A stretch of 64,000 nt of DNA from Limnohabitans sp. Rim47 (GCF_001517545.1 NZ_FBYA01000002.1:62001-126000), one strand, 5' to 3'; counted from the stretch's first letter, positions 17,024-26,316 are shown. Program-made: numbers and translations. Notes: generated by a model not told the origin, from the letters alone.

Positions 17024-18013
17024 TCAATCGGCGTACACACCCGCCGACTTGATGACCGGCGCCCACTTGGCCACTTCGGACATGACAAAGGCTTTGTGCC
17101 CGGCCGGTTCGTTGCGTGCGTCGTTGATGACCGAGGCACCACCAGCGTCTTGCTTGCGGATGAACTCCGGGTCTTTGACCGCCACCTTGAGGGCATCGTT
17201 GAGCTTTTTCAGCACCGCTGCTGGCGTGCCCTTAGGCGCATACAGGCCTTGCCAAATCGTGACGGTGAAGTCCTTGAGCCCGGCTTCCTGCATGGTCGGC
17301 ATGTCTTTCAGGACAGGCGAACTCAAGCGCGCGGACGTGGTGACCGCGAAGGACTTGACCTTCTTGCCTTCGATCTGAGGGATCGTGGTCGTGGTCTGGT
17401 CACACATCAGGTCCACCTGACCGCCGATCAGATCGGTCATGGCCGGGGCCGTGCCTTTGTAGGGCACCGAGGTCATGTCCACCTTGAGGGTGGACTGGAA
17501 CAGCATGCCGCACAGATGCGATGCCGAGCCGGGGCCTGCATTGGCGATGTTGATCTTGCCCTTGTTGGCGTTGATCCAGCTCACCAACTCGGTCATGTTG
17601 TTGGCAGGCAGGCTGGGGCGGCCGATCAGGTTCATCGGGTTCTCACTCACCAAACCCAGGTACTCAAAGTCTCTTTCGACGTTGTAGGGCAAGTTGCGGA
17701 AAAAAGTGGGCAAGGTCGCTTGTGCAATGTGCGTGAATAAGAGCGTGTAACCCTCGGCAGAGGCCTTGGCCACTTTGTTCGCCCCAATCGAGCCCGAAGC
17801 CCCGGCCGAGTTGTCGATCACGATGCTGTGGCCGCCCATGGCCTTGCTCATGGCCTGGGCCAGATCGCGTGCGGCTTTGTCGGTGGGGCCGCCTGCGGCA
17901 TAGGGCAACACGAAGGTGATGGGTTTGCTGGGCGAGGGGTAGTCTTGTGCAAACACATTCGCAGAGAAGATCAATGCACAAGCGAAGGAAATCGGCAAAA
18001 GTTGGAAGCGCAT
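17024..18013 (-). CDS. Bug/TctC-type periplasmic solute-binding protein
   Basis: The 329-residue product has a Sec signal peptide ending NVFAQD, then the Bug motifs PITFVLPYAAGGPTDKAARD, VIDNSAGASGSIG and VPYKGTAPAMTDLIGG. Bug proteins bind carboxylates and are greatly expanded in Burkholderiales. I chose the ATG at 18013 because AAAGG is 7 nt upstream; an ATG 15 nt earlier lacks one. No TctAB membrane genes are nearby, so it is an orphan binding protein. Its neighbour is a tartrate/D-malate dehydrogenase on the same strand, so a C4 hydroxy-dicarboxylate is a fair guess for the ligand. Confidence 0.85.
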   Translation of the reverse strand: MRFQLLPISFACALIFSANVFAQDYPSPSKPITFVLPYAAGGPTDKAARDLAQAMSKAMGGHSIVIDNSAGASGSIGANKVAKASAEGYTLLFTHIAQATLPTFFRNLPYNVERDFEYLGLVSENPMNLIGRPSLPANNMTELVSWINANKGKINIANAGPGSASHLCGMLFQSTLKVDMTSVPYKGTAPAMTDLIGGQVDLMCDQTTTTIPQIEGKKVKSFAVTTSARLSSPVLKDMPTMQEAGLKDFTVTIWQGLYAPKGTPAAVLKKLNDALKVAVKDPEFIRKQDAGGASVINDARNEPAGHKAFVMSEVAKWAPVIKSAGVYAD

Positions 18014-18094
18014 GGTCAAACCTTTCAAAGATTAAGAGATCAACATTCATTCATCAGGAAAAGGACAGACTGCATCCAGCCCCGCATCATGACT

Positions 18095-19159
18095 TCAAGC
18101 CAGGGCTTTGCATACCGCCTGGGTGACATCGGCCGTCAGGGCTTTCCCGCCCAGGTCGCCGGTGTGCAAGGCCGGATTGGCCGTCACGCTTTCGATGACC
18201 GCCATCAGGCGCTGGGCCGCGGCCGGCTCGCCAATGTGCTCCAGCAGCATGACCACCGACCAGAAGGTGCCCACCGGGTTGGCCAGGCCTTTGCCCATGA
18301 TGTCGAAGGCCGAGCCGTGGATGGGCTCGAACATGCTGGGGTAACGGCGCTCGGGGTCGAGGTTGCCCGTGGGCGCAATGCCCAGACTGCCCGCCAAGGC
18401 CGCCGCCAAATCGCTCAGGATGTCGGCATGCAAGTTGGTGGCGACGATGGTGTCGAGCGTGGCCGGGCGATTCACCATGCGGGCAGTGGCGGCATCGACC
18501 AATTCTTTGTCACACTTCACATCGGGGAACTCTTTAGACACTTGTAGCGCAATCTCGTCCCACATCACCATGGCGTGGCGCTGGGCGTTGCTCTTGGTCA
18601 CCACCGTCAGCAGTTTGCGGGGGCGCGATTGCGCCAGCTTGAAGGCGTAGCGCAGGATGCGCTCGACCCCGGCGCGAGTCATGATGGACACATCGGTGGC
18701 CGCCTCGATCGGGTGGCCCTGGTGCACGCGGCCACCCACGCCGGAGTATTCGCCTTCGGAGTTCTCGCGCACGATGACCCAGTCCAGATCCTTGGGCGTG
18801 CAGCGCTTGAGCGGCGCATCGATGCCCGGCAGGATGCGCGTGGGCCGCACATTGGCGTACTGGTCAAAGCCCTGGCAAATCTTCAGGCGCAGGCCCCACA
18901 GCGTGATGTGGTCAGGGATGTCCGGGTCACCGGCCGAGCCAAACAAAATCGCGTCCTTGTTGCGCAAGGCGTCCAGGCCATCGGCAGGCATCATCACGCC
19001 GTGCTGACGGTAATAGTCACCACCCCAGCCAAAGTTTTCAAACTCGAATGCGAAAGTGCCACAGGCTTGCGCCAGGGCCTGCATGACTTGCTGGCCTGCA
19101 GGGATGACTTCTTTGCCAATGCCGTCTCCGGGGATGGTGGCGATGCGGTAGGTTTTCAT
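18095..19159 (-). CDS. ttuC: Tartrate dehydrogenase/decarboxylase or D-malate dehydrogenase
   Basis: The 354-residue member of the isocitrate/isopropylmalate dehydrogenase family oxidises 2-hydroxy acids with NAD and a divalent metal. The TtuC/DmlA branch is indicated by IATIPGDGIGKEVIPAG, GDPDIPDHITLWGLRL, VRENSEGEYSGVGG and EPIHGSAFDIMGKG. The frame is open back to 19237, but family homology begins with MKTYRIATIP at 19159. Its ribosome site is weak. The Bug protein gene follows 81 nt downstream and a LysR gene is divergent, making a compact candidate tartrate or D-malate locus. Tartrate routes can meet the glycerate route at ttuD. Confidence 0.85.
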   Translation of the reverse strand: MKTYRIATIPGDGIGKEVIPAGQQVMQALAQACGTFAFEFENFGWGGDYYRQHGVMMPADGLDALRNKDAILFGSAGDPDIPDHITLWGLRLKICQGFDQYANVRPTRILPGIDAPLKRCTPKDLDWVIVRENSEGEYSGVGGRVHQGHPIEAATDVSIMTRAGVERILRYAFKLAQSRPRKLLTVVTKSNAQRHAMVMWDEIALQVSKEFPDVKCDKELVDAATARMVNRPATLDTIVATNLHADILSDLAAALAGSLGIAPTGNLDPERRYPSMFEPIHGSAFDIMGKGLANPVGTFWSVVMLLEHIGEPAAAQRLMAVIESVTANPALHTGDLGGKALTADVTQAVCKALA

Positions 19160-19261
19160 GGTGAAGCTGCTTTGGATGTGAATTACGATGGTCATATTGT
19201 GTCGCCGACCATTCTCAACAAACATCCTAGAATTCAATCTATTGTTAACTTGAGATCAACA

Positions 19262-20173
19262 ATGGAACCACGCCTGCAAGCCGCCGATCTGGGCTTTTTT
19301 TCTGCCCTGGCCATGGCCGGGAGCCTGAGCGCTGCCGCACGCGAGATGCGCATCACCACCGCAGCAGTCAGCAAACGCCTGTCGCAGATGGAGTCGCGCC
19401 TGAGCGTGCCGCTGGTCAACCGCACCACCCGCCGCATGAGCCTCACGGTGGAAGGCGAAACCATGCTGCGCCACGCCCGCAGCATCCTGGCCGAGATGGC
19501 CGATCTGGAGCAGCAACTGGGCGCCAGCCGCTCCACGCCCAGCGGCCTGCTGCGCATCAACGCCACGCTGGGCTTTGGGCGCAGCCACATCGGCCCGCTG
19601 ATCAGCCGCTTTGTCCGGCAATACCCGCAGGTGGACGCACAGCTGCAGTTGTCGGTGGACCCACCCTCGCTGACCGACGATGCGTTTGACGTGTGCATCC
19701 GCTTTGGTCCGCCGCCTGACACCCGCGTCATTGCGCGCAAGATCGCCGACAACCAGCGCCTGCTGTGCGCCTCGCCCGCCTACATCCAGGCGCACGGCGA
19801 ACCGACGCATTCGGTCGACCTGGCCCGACACAACTTCATCAGCATCCGCCAAGGGGGCGAGGCCTATGGCGTGATCAAGCTCACGCGCGGCAGGCAAGGC
19901 AAAACTGAGACCATCAAGACACGCGGCAACCTGACCACCAACGACGGCAGCATCGCGGTGCAATGGGCGCTCGATGGTCATGGCATCTTGCTGCGGGCCG
20001 AATGGGACATTCGCGACCACCTGGCCCAAGGCCAGCTGGTGCAAGTGCTGCGGCAGTACCACACGTCCGACGCCGACATCTATGCGGTCTACCCCGCGCA
20101 GCACAAATCGGCGGCGCGGGTACGGGCGTTTGTGGACTTTGTGGCCGAGGCGTTTAAGCCAGCCAGGCCTTGA
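19262..20173 (+). CDS. LysR-family regulator divergent from the tartrate/malate dehydrogenase gene
   Basis: The 303-residue product has a LysR winged helix (LQAADLGFFSALAMAGS, then LSQMESRLSVPLVNRTTRRM) and an effector domain with LRINATLGFGRSHIGPLISR. It is of the same CrgA-like subgroup as the LysR at 16.0 kb. The ATG at 19262 matches the family start; the frame extends far upstream through antisense of the dehydrogenase, which I regard as noise. It probably controls the divergent ttuC-Bug pair. Its last 20 nt overlap the 3' end of the convergent transketolase gene. Confidence 0.83.
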   Translation: MEPRLQAADLGFFSALAMAGSLSAAAREMRITTAAVSKRLSQMESRLSVPLVNRTTRRMSLTVEGETMLRHARSILAEMADLEQQLGASRSTPSGLLRINATLGFGRSHIGPLISRFVRQYPQVDAQLQLSVDPPSLTDDAFDVCIRFGPPPDTRVIARKIADNQRLLCASPAYIQAHGEPTHSVDLARHNFISIRQGGEAYGVIKLTRGRQGKTETIKTRGNLTTNDGSIAVQWALDGHGILLRAEWDIRDHLAQGQLVQVLRQYHTSDADIYAVYPAQHKSAARVRAFVDFVAEAFKPARP

Positions 20174-21158
20174 TTCGGTCGTTCATTTTTTCAGCTGATA
20201 TGCCGTAGCGGTCGTGCAGCGTGGGCAAAGCGCCCGCGTCCAGGAAGGCATCGGGCAGCGCCAGCATGCGGAACTTGGCCGGCACCACACCTTCGCGCAT
20301 CAGCAAGCTGGCCACAGCTTCACCCAAGCCACCCACGATGGAATGGTTTTCGGCCACGACAACCAGACGGCCCGGCTTGCGCACTTCGGCCAGGATCGTC
20401 GCTTCGTCCAGCGGCTTGATGGTCGGGCAGTGCAGCACGGCCACACTGACTTTGTCGGCATCCAGCTGCTTGGCTACTTCGAGCGTGCGCATGGTCATGA
20501 AGCCGCTGGAGATCACCAGCACATCGGTTCCTTCGCGCAGCATCTTGGCCTTGCCCAATTCAAACTTGTAATCGTATTCATCAAGCACCAGCGGCACATT
20601 GCCGCGCAGCAGGCGCATGTAGACCGGGCCTGGGTGCTCGGCAATTTGCGGCACGGCCTGTTCGATGTCAAGTGCGTCGCAAGGGTCAACTATCGTCAGC
20701 CCAGGAATGGCGCGCATCATCGCCAAATCTTCGGTGGCCTGGTGGCTGGGGCCATAGCCGGTGGTCAGGCCCGGAAGAGCGCAGCAGATCTTCACGTTCA
20801 GGTTTTCTTCGGCAATGACTTGGTGAATAAAGTCATATGCGCGGCGCGTGCCAAACACCGCATAGGTGGTGGCAAACGGAACCAAGCCTTCTTTGGCCAT
20901 GCCCCCGGCTGCAGCCATGAGCAACTGCTCGGCCATGCCCATCTGGAAAAAGCGCTCGGGATAAGCCTGCGCAAACAAGTGCATGTCGGTGTACTTGCCC
21001 AGGTCGGCGGTCATGCCCACTATCTCGGGACGGTTGGCAGCGTATTCGACCAAAGCTTTGCCAAAGGGTGCGGCCTGCACGCGCTGCCCTTCAGACGCGA
21101 TCGAGGCGATCATGGCCGAGGTGGTCAGGCGGGGTTTCTTTTCTGTGACGGCGTTCAT
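20154..21158 (-). CDS. Split transketolase, C-terminal subunit
   Basis: The 334-residue product corresponds to the pyrimidine-binding plus C-terminal domains of transketolase: MAEQLLMAAAGGMAKEG, FATTYAVFGTRRAYDFI, HQATEDLAMMRAIPG and VLHCPTIKPLD. It needs the N-terminal subunit encoded directly upstream (11-nt gap) to form a ThDP enzyme transferring two-carbon ketol units. I chose the ATG at 21158, preceded by GAGGAC. A complete one-gene transketolase is at 38.4 kb, so this split enzyme probably serves a special sugar. Characterised split transketolases include apulose-4-phosphate transketolase (AptA/AptB). The real substrate is unknown. Confidence 0.85.
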   Translation of the reverse strand: MNAVTEKKPRLTTSAMIASIASEGQRVQAAPFGKALVEYAANRPEIVGMTADLGKYTDMHLFAQAYPERFFQMGMAEQLLMAAAGGMAKEGLVPFATTYAVFGTRRAYDFIHQVIAEENLNVKICCALPGLTTGYGPSHQATEDLAMMRAIPGLTIVDPCDALDIEQAVPQIAEHPGPVYMRLLRGNVPLVLDEYDYKFELGKAKMLREGTDVLVISSGFMTMRTLEVAKQLDADKVSVAVLHCPTIKPLDEATILAEVRKPGRLVVVAENHSIVGGLGEAVASLLMREGVVPAKFRMLALPDAFLDAGALPTLHDRYGISAEKMNDRIKAWLA

Positions 21159-21169
21159 CTTGGGTGTCC

Positions 21170-22009
21170 TCAGTTGTGGGATGCGTCCAGCACTTGCAGG
21201 GCTTGTTGCCACTCAGGCGGATCGACGCGGATGAAGTGGTTTTTTTCGCGCGTTTCCAGAAAAGGCACACCCTTGCCCATGAGCGTGTCGCACAGGATCA
21301 CACGGGGCTTGGCCTCGGTCAACTGGCGAGCCGTGTCAAACGCGCGCAGCACGGCGGGCATGTGGTTGCCGTCCACACGCTGCACATGCCAGCCAAAAGA
21401 AGCCCACTTGTCGGCCAACGGTTCAAAGCCCAGCACCTTGGATGAAGGGCCGTCGGCCTGCTGGTTGTTGATGTCCACGATGCAGATCAGGTTACCCAAG
21501 CCGTGGTGGGCGGCAGCCATGGCGCCCTCCCAGGTCGAGCCTTCGTCCAACTCGCCGTCCGACATGGAGTTGTAGACAAAGGCCGGGTTGTTTTTGTGGC
21601 GCAAAGCCAGCGCCATGCCCACCGCAATCGGCAAGCCTTGGCCGAGCGAGCCACCCGAAATTTCCATGCCCGGCGTGTAGCTGGCCATGCCTGACATGGG
21701 CAGACGGCTGTCATCGCTGCCGTAGGTTTCGAGTTCTTCTTCGCTGATGATTTTGGCTTCGATCAGCGCGGCATAAAACGCGATGGCGTAGTGGCCATGC
21801 GACAGCAAAAAACGGTCACGACCGTCCCATGCGGGATCATCAGCGCGAAAGTTCAGCGCATGGCCATAAGCCACGGCCAGCACATCGGCATAGCCCAGCG
21901 CCTGGCCAATGTAACCCTGACCTTGCACTTCACCCATGCGCAGGGCGAATCGGCGAATGCGATAGGCGCACTGGGCAAGAGAGGACAGTCGGTCGTTCGT
22001 CATAGACAT
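21170..22009 (-). CDS. Split transketolase, N-terminal (ThDP-binding) subunit
   Basis: The 279-residue product matches the N-terminal transketolase domain. It has DRFLLSHGHYAIAFYAAL, GISGGSLGQGL-type loops (here EISGGSLGQGLPIAVG), and the ThDP/metal motif from SDGELDEGSTWEG to IVDINNQQADG. The ribosome site GGAGATTTC precedes the ATG at 22009. It is 25 nt past the TRAP large permease stop, in the run SDR-dctP-dctQ-dctM-tktN-tktC, so uptake and a transketolase step are probably coexpressed. See the C-terminal subunit for substrate options. Confidence 0.86.
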   Translation of the reverse strand: MSMTNDRLSSLAQCAYRIRRFALRMGEVQGQGYIGQALGYADVLAVAYGHALNFRADDPAWDGRDRFLLSHGHYAIAFYAALIEAKIISEEELETYGSDDSRLPMSGMASYTPGMEISGGSLGQGLPIAVGMALALRHKNNPAFVYNSMSDGELDEGSTWEGAMAAAHHGLGNLICIVDINNQQADGPSSKVLGFEPLADKWASFGWHVQRVDGNHMPAVLRAFDTARQLTEAKPRVILCDTLMGKGVPFLETREKNHFIRVDPPEWQQALQVLDASHN

Positions 22010-22034
22010 GAAATCTCCAAGTCATTCAATAGCG

Positions 22035-23294
22035 TCATTTCAAAATGACAGCGGGAACATATGAAACCAGCAGCAAGACACCAAAAGCGACTATGTAAAA
22101 CGGCACCATGGCGCGTACGGTTTCGCCCACTTTGACTTTGGCCAAGGAACTGGCAATGAACAACGTGGTGCCCACAGGCGGGGTGTACAGGCCAATGGCC
22201 AGGTTGACCACCATCATGATGCCCAGTTGCACCGTGTCCATGCCGATAGATTGAGCCAAAGGCAAGAAGACCGGGGTCAACAGAAGCACAGCCGCAGGCA
22301 AGTCAATAAACATGCCCAAGAACAGCATCATGGCGTTCATCAGAGCGATCACCATCCATTTTGTTGACACGTTTTGCTGCACCCATTGCACGATGTGCTG
22401 CGGCATCTGGTCAAAGGTCAGCAACCAGCCAATAGCTGCTGAGGCCATGATGACCATCAACACAACACCGGTCGCCAACCCTGCTTCAATGACAGCGTGG
22501 TGGAGGCGTTTGATGGACAAATCGCGGTAAATCACCAGCGACACCAATCCCGCGAACAGGGTCGACAACACCGCCACCTCGGTGGGCGTGGCAATGCCGA
22601 AGCGCAAGAACACGATGATCAAAATAGGCAAGGCGATGGCCGGGATGGAATACACCAAGTTTCGGCGAAACTCGGCACGGTCGGCTGGTGCGCTTTCGCG
22701 CGGCAAGTTGTCACGCTTGCCCACATACCAACAAGCCGTCATGAAGCCACCGCACAGCAGCAGACCCGGCAAGATGCCTGCGTAAAACAAGGCCCCAATC
22801 GATTCGTTGGCGCTCATCGCATACAAGATCATGGGAATTGAGGGCGGGATGATGATGTCGATCGTGGCCGCCGACGCCAGCGAAGCTGCCGAGAACGGCA
22901 TGGGATAGCCCAGCCTGCGGTGCCAGGGCATGACCAATGAGCCAATGGCCGACGCATCGGCCACCGCTGAGCCAGACACACCGCCGAACAATGTGGACGA
23001 CAGCACGCTCACCTGAGCAGGCCCACCGTGCCAACGCCCCACCAAAACCGTCAAGGTGCCGACGATGGCCTGGCCAAGTTTGCCACCCATCATGAGCGAG
23101 CCCGTCAGCATGAAAAACGGAATAGCGATCAAGGGAAAGCTTTGCACCTGGGCCACCATTTGCTGCACCAGCAGGTCAAAGGGGACGCGGTCGCTGCTGA
23201 CCGCAGCGGCCATAGCGGCCACCAAAATGGCGTGGGCGATGGGCATGGCCAGCGTGGCCGCACCCAAAAACACAAACAAAATCAGAAAGGTCAT
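22035..23294 (-). CDS. dctM: TRAP transporter large permease (DctM type)
   Basis: The 419-residue inner-membrane protein has about twelve helices. Family marks are LIAIPFFMLTGSLMMGGKL, LFGGVSGSAVADASAIGS and IIPPSIPMILYAMSANESIG. DctM is the sodium-coupled transport subunit. It pairs with the small permease encoded 5 nt upstream and the DctP binding protein before that. The split transketolase genes follow directly, so the solute is probably a sugar acid or related carboxylate; this last point is inference. Confidence 0.93.
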   Translation of the reverse strand: MTFLILFVFLGAATLAMPIAHAILVAAMAAAVSSDRVPFDLLVQQMVAQVQSFPLIAIPFFMLTGSLMMGGKLGQAIVGTLTVLVGRWHGGPAQVSVLSSTLFGGVSGSAVADASAIGSLVMPWHRRLGYPMPFSAASLASAATIDIIIPPSIPMILYAMSANESIGALFYAGILPGLLLCGGFMTACWYVGKRDNLPRESAPADRAEFRRNLVYSIPAIALPILIIVFLRFGIATPTEVAVLSTLFAGLVSLVIYRDLSIKRLHHAVIEAGLATGVVLMVIMASAAIGWLLTFDQMPQHIVQWVQQNVSTKWMVIALMNAMMLFLGMFIDLPAAVLLLTPVFLPLAQSIGMDTVQLGIMMVVNLAIGLYTPPVGTTLFIASSLAKVKVGETVRAMVPFYIVAFGVLLLVSYVPAVILK

Positions 23295-23299
23295 GGTGT

Positions 23300-23833
23300 T
23301 TATCCTTGAGCAGATTGAGCACCCGGCTCTGAGTCGTCACGTGCCACTTGCACACCCCGCAAGGCCCTGAAAGCGGACAACACCGCTAAGAGCGCCAACA
23401 TGACCATGCCAGCAAGAACACAGCCATAAGTCACCGATGTAGGAATCTGGAGAATCGGGGTGCGTTCGTCGTGAACAATTTCCAACATGTTCCAGGTTGC
23501 CCGCACCAACACGGCGTACAACACGGCAACCGTGCTCCAAGAAAAGATCTCAATGCCACGTTTCGTCGAAGCTTTGACCGATTCGACGAGGAACACTGTA
23601 GCAATGTGCGCACCTTTTTCGGCTGCCAGCACCACGCCAGACATCACCAACCAGGGAAACAACAGCTCGGGGATCTCGTTAGCCCACTGCAAGCTGGTGC
23701 CACTGGCGTATCGCAGCATGGTGTTAGCCGTCAGGATCAAGAAAATCAAGACCATCGTCATCCACAGCACCGAGCTGCAGATGACCACGACCGCGCGCTC
23801 AAGCGCGTTGCGCTTGACAATGACTGGTGTCAT
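23300..23833 (-). CDS. dctQ: TRAP transporter small permease (DctQ type)
   Basis: The 177-residue protein has four membrane helices; typical are VIFLILTANTMLRYASGTSL-type spacing and ANEIPELLFPWLVMSG, then a final helix. Small permeases bridge the binding protein and DctM. The gene lies 5 nt before dctM and 125 nt after dctP, and that gap holds a hairpin. The C-terminus has a short polar tail. Confidence 0.88.
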   Translation of the reverse strand: MTPVIVKRNALERAVVVICSSVLWMTMVLIFLILTANTMLRYASGTSLQWANEIPELLFPWLVMSGVVLAAEKGAHIATVFLVESVKASTKRGIEIFSWSTVAVLYAVLVRATWNMLEIVHDERTPILQIPTSVTYGCVLAGMVMLALLAVLSAFRALRGVQVARDDSEPGAQSAQG

Positions 23834-23920
23834 GAATGAATCTCCTCAACGGACTGCCTCGGCGTTTGATGCCGGGCGGCGCGTGAACATGGCAAAAGTG
23901 GGGTTGTATATGTCGCTAAT

Positions 23921-23941
23921 GCGGCGTGTCGTACACGCCGC
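23921..23941 (-). promoter_or_regulatory. Intercistronic hairpin between dctP and dctQ
   Basis: A perfect 9-bp stem (GCGGCGTGT at 23921-23929 with ACACGCCGC at 23933-23941) has a 3-nt loop and begins 17 nt past the dctP stop. There is no U-tract. Such hairpins often let the binding protein be made in excess over the membrane subunits by protecting or pausing the upstream message. Confidence 0.5.
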
Positions 23942-23958
23942 AAGTGCTTCAGCAAAGG

Positions 23959-24948
23959 TTATTTGGCGCGCGCAGCGGCCACGACTTTTTTCACAAACGG
24001 ACCAATGGGGCCGGCTTCCCATTTGGCGACCACAGGGGCAGTGGCTTTTTCGAAGGGGCCTTGGTCCACTTTGTCAATTTGGACACCTTTGGCCTTGAGT
24101 TCTGCAAACATCTTATCGTCAGACTCTTGTGCCAGCTTGCGCTGCAGTGCTGTGGCCTCATCGGCGGCTTCCTGCACGATTTTCTTGTCGGCATCCGACA
24201 GTCTGTCCCACGAACGTTTGCCAATCAGGAACGGGGTCATCTCGTACTTGTGGCCGGTCAGGGAGATGTACTTTTGCACCTCATAGAGCTTGCCCGCTTG
24301 CACGTTGACCAATGGGTTTTCTTGTCCGTCCACCACGCCTTGTTGCAAAGCCACATACAGCTCGGACCACTTGATCTGCTGGGCTTCAGCGCCCACGCTT
24401 TGCATGATGTCTACGGTTACCGAATCAGGCGGCGTGCGCATCTTCAGGCCCTTCAAATCATCAGGCTTCAGAAGAGGCCGTTTGTTGTTGCTCATGTGGC
24501 GAATGCCGTTGTCCCAGTAACCCAGAACAACCAGCCCTTTTTCGGCCGATTTTTGGGCCAGCTCTTTACCAGCGGGGCCATCCATCACCTTCCAGGCCTG
24601 GGCCTGGCTTGCAAACAAGAAGGGCATGCCAAACGCGGCGTACTCGGGCACGGCGTTGGCCAGTGCGCCCTGAGAGTTGGCCGACATGTCCAGGGCACCC
24701 GTCCGCAGGGCCGTGACCATGGCGGCATCATCGCCCAATTGCGAGGCAGGGGCCACGGTCACTTCGATGCGGCCATTGCTCTTGGCCTTGGCCACCTCGG
24801 CAAACTTGACTGATGCCGTATGGCGCGGGTTGTCGGTTGCGGTGCCATGACCCAAAGTGAGCTTGACAGACTGAGCCTGTGCCGCCGAAGTGGCCACAAG
24901 CAAAGACGCGACCAACAGGCTGCGACGGAAAGAATTTAATTTTTTCAT
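23959..24948 (-). CDS. dctP: TRAP transporter solute-binding protein (DctP type)
   Basis: The 329-residue periplasmic protein has a signal peptide (MKKLNSFRRSLLVASLL ... AAQAQ). DctP motifs include KLTLGHGTATDNPRHTAS, LDMSANSQGALANAVPEY, KMRTPPDSVTVDIMQSVGA with the conserved arginine that contacts a carboxylate, and VALQQGVVDGQENPLVN. The ATG at 24948 has GGAGACATC before it. The ligand should therefore be an organic or sugar acid. The gene follows the SDR gene by 59 nt. Confidence 0.93.
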   Translation of the reverse strand: MKKLNSFRRSLLVASLLVATSAAQAQSVKLTLGHGTATDNPRHTASVKFAEVAKAKSNGRIEVTVAPASQLGDDAAMVTALRTGALDMSANSQGALANAVPEYAAFGMPFLFASQAQAWKVMDGPAGKELAQKSAEKGLVVLGYWDNGIRHMSNNKRPLLKPDDLKGLKMRTPPDSVTVDIMQSVGAEAQQIKWSELYVALQQGVVDGQENPLVNVQAGKLYEVQKYISLTGHKYEMTPFLIGKRSWDRLSDADKKIVQEAADEATALQRKLAQESDDKMFAELKAKGVQIDKVDQGPFEKATAPVVAKWEAGPIGPFVKKVVAAARAK

Positions 24949-25007
24949 GATGTCTCCTTGGTTGAAATAAACCACGGCCCTGCCGTTGGTAGTGGGTGAA
25001 ACTGAAA

Positions 25008-25757
25008 TCAGTGAATCAGCATGCCGCCGTTGACATCCAGCGTCACACCGGTGCAGTACTTGGACAAGTCGCTGGCCAAAAACACCACGCAGCCGGCCAC
25101 GTCGTTGGGCTCGCCAATGCGGGCCAGTGGAATGCCGTCCAGAATGCCTTGGCGCTTGTCTTCGGGAATCTTGCCTTTGTTGATATCGGTGGCAATCAGG
25201 CCCGGGGTCACGCAGTTCACGCGAATGTTGCTGCCGCCGTATTCACGCGCCATGGCACGCGCCAAGCCCAACACACCCGCTTTGGCAGCCGAGTAATGGG
25301 GGCCACCCAAAATACCGCCACCGCGTTGTGCCGACACCGATGAAATGCACACAATAGCGCCACTGTTTTGCGCCACCATGGTGGGCAAAACAGCTTGCGA
25401 GGCGTACAAAGTGCCGCGCAAACTGACATCCAGAATCCGGTCGTAGTCACTGCCTGTGATCTCCAAAAACTTGGCTGGCTGGGTGATACCTGCGTTGTTG
25501 ACCAAGATGTCGATCCGACCAAATTGGGCATTGATCTTGGCCACAGCCGCTTCACAAGAAGCTTTGTCTGTCACATTCGCCACCAGACCCAGGTGACCAG
25601 AACCCAAACGCTCTGCAGCCGCTTGGGGGTTGGCACCCTCCAGATCCAGAATCACCACTTTGGCGCCCTGTTCCGCCATCATGGTGGCCGTGGCAAAACC
25701 CAAACCATTCAAGCCAGCGCCCCCGGTGATGACCGCAACTTTGTTTTTTAACAGCAT
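25008..25757 (-). CDS. Short-chain dehydrogenase/reductase
   Basis: The 249-residue SDR has the cofactor motif GGAGLNGLG near residues 12-20, LVNNAGITQPAKF, a catalytic serine in VCISSVSA, and YSAAKAGVLGLARAM with the Tyr-x-x-x-Lys pair. Asp in VVILDLEG at the end of the second strand favours NAD over NADP. A strong ribosome site (AAGGAG) precedes the ATG at 25757. It is the first gene of the run leading into the TRAP and split-transketolase genes, so it likely oxidises the imported polyol or sugar acid. Substrate unknown. Confidence 0.88.
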   Translation of the reverse strand: MLLKNKVAVITGGAGLNGLGFATATMMAEQGAKVVILDLEGANPQAAAERLGSGHLGLVANVTDKASCEAAVAKINAQFGRIDILVNNAGITQPAKFLEITGSDYDRILDVSLRGTLYASQAVLPTMVAQNSGAIVCISSVSAQRGGGILGGPHYSAAKAGVLGLARAMAREYGGSNIRVNCVTPGLIATDINKGKIPEDKRQGILDGIPLARIGEPNDVAGCVVFLASDLSKYCTGVTLDVNGGMLIH

Positions 25758-25818
25758 GTTTGTCTCCTTTGATTGATGGATGCTGGGTGAGGAATGCCGC
25801 GATTCTCTAGCGCTTAGC

Positions 25819-25868
25819 GCATGAAGACAAACGACATAAACTCACATTGGCATTAATTTTCTTCATGC
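25819..25868. promoter_or_regulatory. Inverted repeat upstream of the SDR-TRAP-transketolase run
   Basis: Nine-base arms GCATGAAGA (25819-25827) and TCTTCATGC (25860-25868) face each other across 32 nt in the 238-nt gap before the SDR gene. Position and symmetry fit a regulator site. The remainder of this gap shows no gene that I can support. Confidence 0.4.
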
Positions 25869-25995
25869 TGCAACGCAACAAATAACGACGCAAAAGTCGA
25901 GATTTCTCTGGGACAGCCTTGCGTGCTTGACCCCATGAGCAGATCAATCCTGTCAGGGGCATCAAGGTGCAGGCATGTTTGAGCCGCCCTCGAAG

Positions 25996-26316
25996 TCATG
26001 GCCGCGCCAGCATTCGCACAGGCTGCTCGGCAGCTACATGGTCCGACAAAATGTTCCTGAACCTTTGCACATGTGGCGTTGCCAAATGGTTCTGGAACGC
26101 TTCTTCAGATTTGTAAACCTCGTAGAACAGCACGCCATGGGTGCCTTTCGGGGTGCGCAGCACGTCAAATTGCAGACAGCCGGGTTCGTCCGCCAGAGAG
26201 TGCCGAGCATCGTCAGTTGCGTGGGCCAAAAAGGAGTCCATCAACCCCTCTTTGACCACGAATTCAGCAATCACAACAAAGGCGTTTGGTGAATGAAAAG
26301 CCTTGGAATTCGTCAT
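25996..26316 (-). CDS. Antibiotic-biosynthesis-monooxygenase (ABM) fold protein
   Basis: The 106-residue product has the ferredoxin-like ABM fold: FVVIAEFVVKEGLMDSFL, then DEPGCLQFDVLRTPKGT and VLFYEVYKSEEAFQNHLATPH. Relatives include YgiN-type quinol monooxygenases and LsrG, an isomerase of phosphorylated autoinducer-2. In catabolic clusters such proteins may act as isomerases or heme-free monooxygenases. It starts 15 nt after the SAF-domain oxidoreductase stop, so they form a pair. The ribosome site is poor and translation may be coupled. Confidence 0.78.
   Translation of the reverse strand: MTNSKAFHSPNAFVVIAEFVVKEGLMDSFLAHATDDARHSLADEPGCLQFDVLRTPKGTHGVLFYEVYKSEEAFQNHLATPHVQRFRNILSDHVAAEQPVRMLARP

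Noticed and set aside
18575..19261. Extended N-terminus of the LysR gene at 19262
   Set aside because: The upstream part of this frame is antisense to the tartrate/malate dehydrogenase gene. The LysR homology starts cleanly at the ATG at 19262.
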